Below, in pieces: positions 4,757 through 6,141 of a stretch of DNA of 6,141 nucleotides. Below the pieces are notes generated by a model. The model had not been told where the DNA came from and did not search any database. It worked only from the letters and a program-made list of their open reading frames with translations. Every line of letters begins with the position of its first letter. Positions within the stretch are counted from its first letter, which is position 1. The position numbers were made by a program, and so were the translations under genes. The DNA comes from Campylobacteraceae bacterium. Its GTDB lineage: Bacteria > Campylobacterota > Campylobacteria > Campylobacterales > JALSKU01. Where the stretch lies: NCBI GenBank assembly GCA_015488975.1, contig WFMT01000129.1, positions 1 to 6,141 on the forward strand, written 5' to 3'.

Positions 4757-6141
4757 GCTTGAATGCCTATCAGCTTTAATCCCACTCTTATACTAAGTGC
4801 AGAGGTAGATAAAATCTTTAGATATTTATCCTCTTCTTTAGTTGCAACAATTCTATATTCGTTATAAAATCTATGTACATAAGAAGCTAAAATTTTTAAA
4901 TATTCAGTCAACTTCTGAAGTGCTCTTTGTTTAAAAGCATCCTCTATAACTTCTGGCAACAACAGTGAATAAAAAAGAAGATTTTCCGCATCACTATTTA
5001 AATTGTCTAATTTTACATTTAGTATATCTTTTAGTTTTTTATTACTTTTTTCAAAAAGTTGATTTATTCTCGCATGTGCATAATTTATATAATAAATCGG
5101 ATTTGAACTGTCATTTGCTTTAAACATATCAACATCAAATTCAAGATGAGTATCACTCTTTTTACTTAAAAATACAAATCTAAGAGCATCACTTCCAATA
5201 TCTTCTAAAACATCGCTCATAAGTATAAAATTTCCTGCTCTCTTGCTCATCTTGTATGGTTCACCGGCTTTTAAAAGAGAAACCATTTGAGAAAGTATTA
5301 CTTCAAGTTTACTATCATCATATCCCAAAAACTTTATAGCCGCTCTTACTCTTTCGATATAGCCGTGATGATCAGCTCCCCAAATATTGATATATTCGTC
5401 ATATTCTCTTTTAAATTTATCATCATGATAGATAATATCTCCAGCAAGATATGTTGCTCTTTTGTCTTCTCTTACAACTACCCTGTCTTTCTCATCATTG
5501 TATTTTGTAGAATTTAACCACCACTTACCATTTTTTTCGTATATTGCACCATTTCTTTTTAATCTGTCAAAAACTTCATCCCATTTTTTATACAGTTTCT
5601 TTTCACTGACAAAACTGTCAAATTCGATTCCACACTCTTTTAGATTGGATTTTATAAGTTCTAACATTTTATCTTTTGCCCAATCTGAAAGTAGTTTTAC
5701 ATTGGTATCATCAGTAAAAATATCAACTCCAAAGTTATCTCTTGCTTCACATGCCAAATCATTTATATATGAACCACGATAATACTCATCAGGCCAATCT
5801 ATATCCATATCCAAAAAATTATCCTGAGCATTTAAAAAAACAGATAATCCCAGAAGATGTATTTGATTTCCTGCATCATTTACATAATATTCGCTTGTAA
5901 CATCATATCCCAAATGCCTTGCAATCTTACACAGACTATCACCAAGTATAGCACCTCTTGCATGACCTATATGCAACGGTCCAGTCGGATTTGCACTTAC
6001 ATATTCCAAAAGTATTTTTTTATTATTACTACCTTTGGCGAAATCCTTTTCATTCTGTAAAGACCAAGTAGCAAACTTATCTAAAAATTCATTTTCTAGC
6101 TTAAAATTTATATAACCGTTTATAGCTTCAACTGAAGAAAA
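4741..6141 (-). CDS. argS: Arginyl-tRNA synthetase, partial (N-terminal end beyond the right edge)
   Basis: ArgRS is the class I enzyme that charges tRNA-Arg with arginine in the cytoplasm. The frame is open from the right edge to a TAG at 4743-4741, giving 466 visible residues of a protein usually near 530-590. In visible numbering, 1-40 are the end of the N-terminal Add-1 tRNA-binding domain (GYINFKL at 9-15). EYVSANPTGPLHIGH follows with the HIGH signature at 57-60, then YVNDAG at 86-91, GADHHGY at 255-261 and KMSKRAGN at 297-304. The DALR anticodon-binding domain starts near YAHARI (354-359), and the usual C-terminal Met closes the protein. About 60 residues should lie beyond 6141. A TTG at 6009, just before EYVSANPTG, could be taken as a start, but the preceding 44 codons read as genuine ArgRS sequence, so it is internal. 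The gene converges on rsfS with a 4-nt gap. Its promoter is outside the window. Confidence 0.95.
   Translation of the reverse strand, partial: FSSVEAINGYINFKLENEFLDKFATWSLQNEKDFAKGSNNKKILLEYVSANPTGPLHIGHARGAILGDSLCKIARHLGYDVTSEYYVNDAGNQIHLLGLSVFLNAQDNFLDMDIDWPDEYYRGSYINDLACEARDNFGVDIFTDDTNVKLLSDWAKDKMLELIKSNLKECGIEFDSFVSEKKLYKKWDEVFDRLKRNGAIYEKNGKWWLNSTKYNDEKDRVVVREDKRATYLAGDIIYHDDKFKREYDEYINIWGADHHGYIERVRAAIKFLGYDDSKLEVILSQMVSLLKAGEPYKMSKRAGNFILMSDVLEDIGSDALRFVFLSKKSDTHLEFDVDMFKANDSSNPIYYINYAHARINQLFEKSNKKLKDILNVKLDNLNSDAENLLFYSLLLPEVIEDAFKQRALQKLTEYLKILASYVHRFYNEYRIVATKEEDKYLKILSTSALSIRVGLKLIGIQAKYKM

Noticed and set aside
5287..5782. Two overlapping plus-strand frames inside argS
   Set aside because: Both are antisense to the ArgRS catalytic region, with low-complexity F/S/I-rich products typical of shadows.
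1..6141. CRISPR array, insertion sequence, tRNA/rRNA, prophage or defence genes
   Set aside because: Reading both strands showed no spaced direct repeats, terminal inverted repeats, tRNA cloverleaf or transposase-like frames; coding sequence is nearly continuous and housekeeping throughout.

Overview
The window is about 6.1 kb of AT-rich DNA (roughly one-third G+C, judged by eye). It is dense with ordinary housekeeping genes and holds no sign of a mobile element, CRISPR array, tRNA, rRNA or defence system. The best fit is a member of the Campylobacterota (the former epsilonproteobacteria). The reasons are the gene order gap-pgk-tpiA-fabI with nadD-rsfS divergent from gap, which I recall from Campylobacter jejuni; the short TPI starting with a NFKTN-type segment; the FabI sequence style (MKGKKGLIVG, HSVAFAP, YNVMG); and T-rich promoters with a good -10 and no clear -35. 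I cannot fix the genus. The argS gene convergent with rsfS is not the neighbour I remember from C. jejuni.

Layout from left to right. Positions 1-49 hold a strong, nearly symmetric hairpin terminator just past the end of fabI, plus a scrap of an unidentified neighbour. Positions 50-3785 on the minus strand form a tight four-gene unit, transcribed right to left as gap, pgk, tpiA, fabI. Its junctions are 3 nt, a 4-nt ATGA overlap, and 2 nt. Positions 3786-3844 are a 59-bp divergent intergenic region with overlapping candidate promoters. Positions 3845-4736 on the plus strand are nadD and rsfS, overlapping by 8 nt. Positions 4741-6141 on the minus strand are argS, complete at its C-terminus and running off the right edge, so its first 60 or so residues are missing. 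No gene-free stretch exceeds 60 bp.

Together, TPI, PGK and GAPDH cover the triose-phosphate to 3-phosphoglycerate segment shared by glycolysis and gluconeogenesis. In known Campylobacter, which lack 6-phosphofructokinase, this segment runs mainly toward gluconeogenesis. FabI is the last step of the fatty-acid elongation cycle. NadD makes the dinucleotide precursor of NAD, the cofactor of both GAPDH and FabI. RsfS and ArgS belong to translation. I found no previously undescribed system. What merits a second look is small in scale: overlapping divergent promoters, gene junctions where the Shine-Dalgarno encodes the end of the upstream protein, a hairpin spanning two convergent stop codons, and unusual substitutions in PGK motifs.
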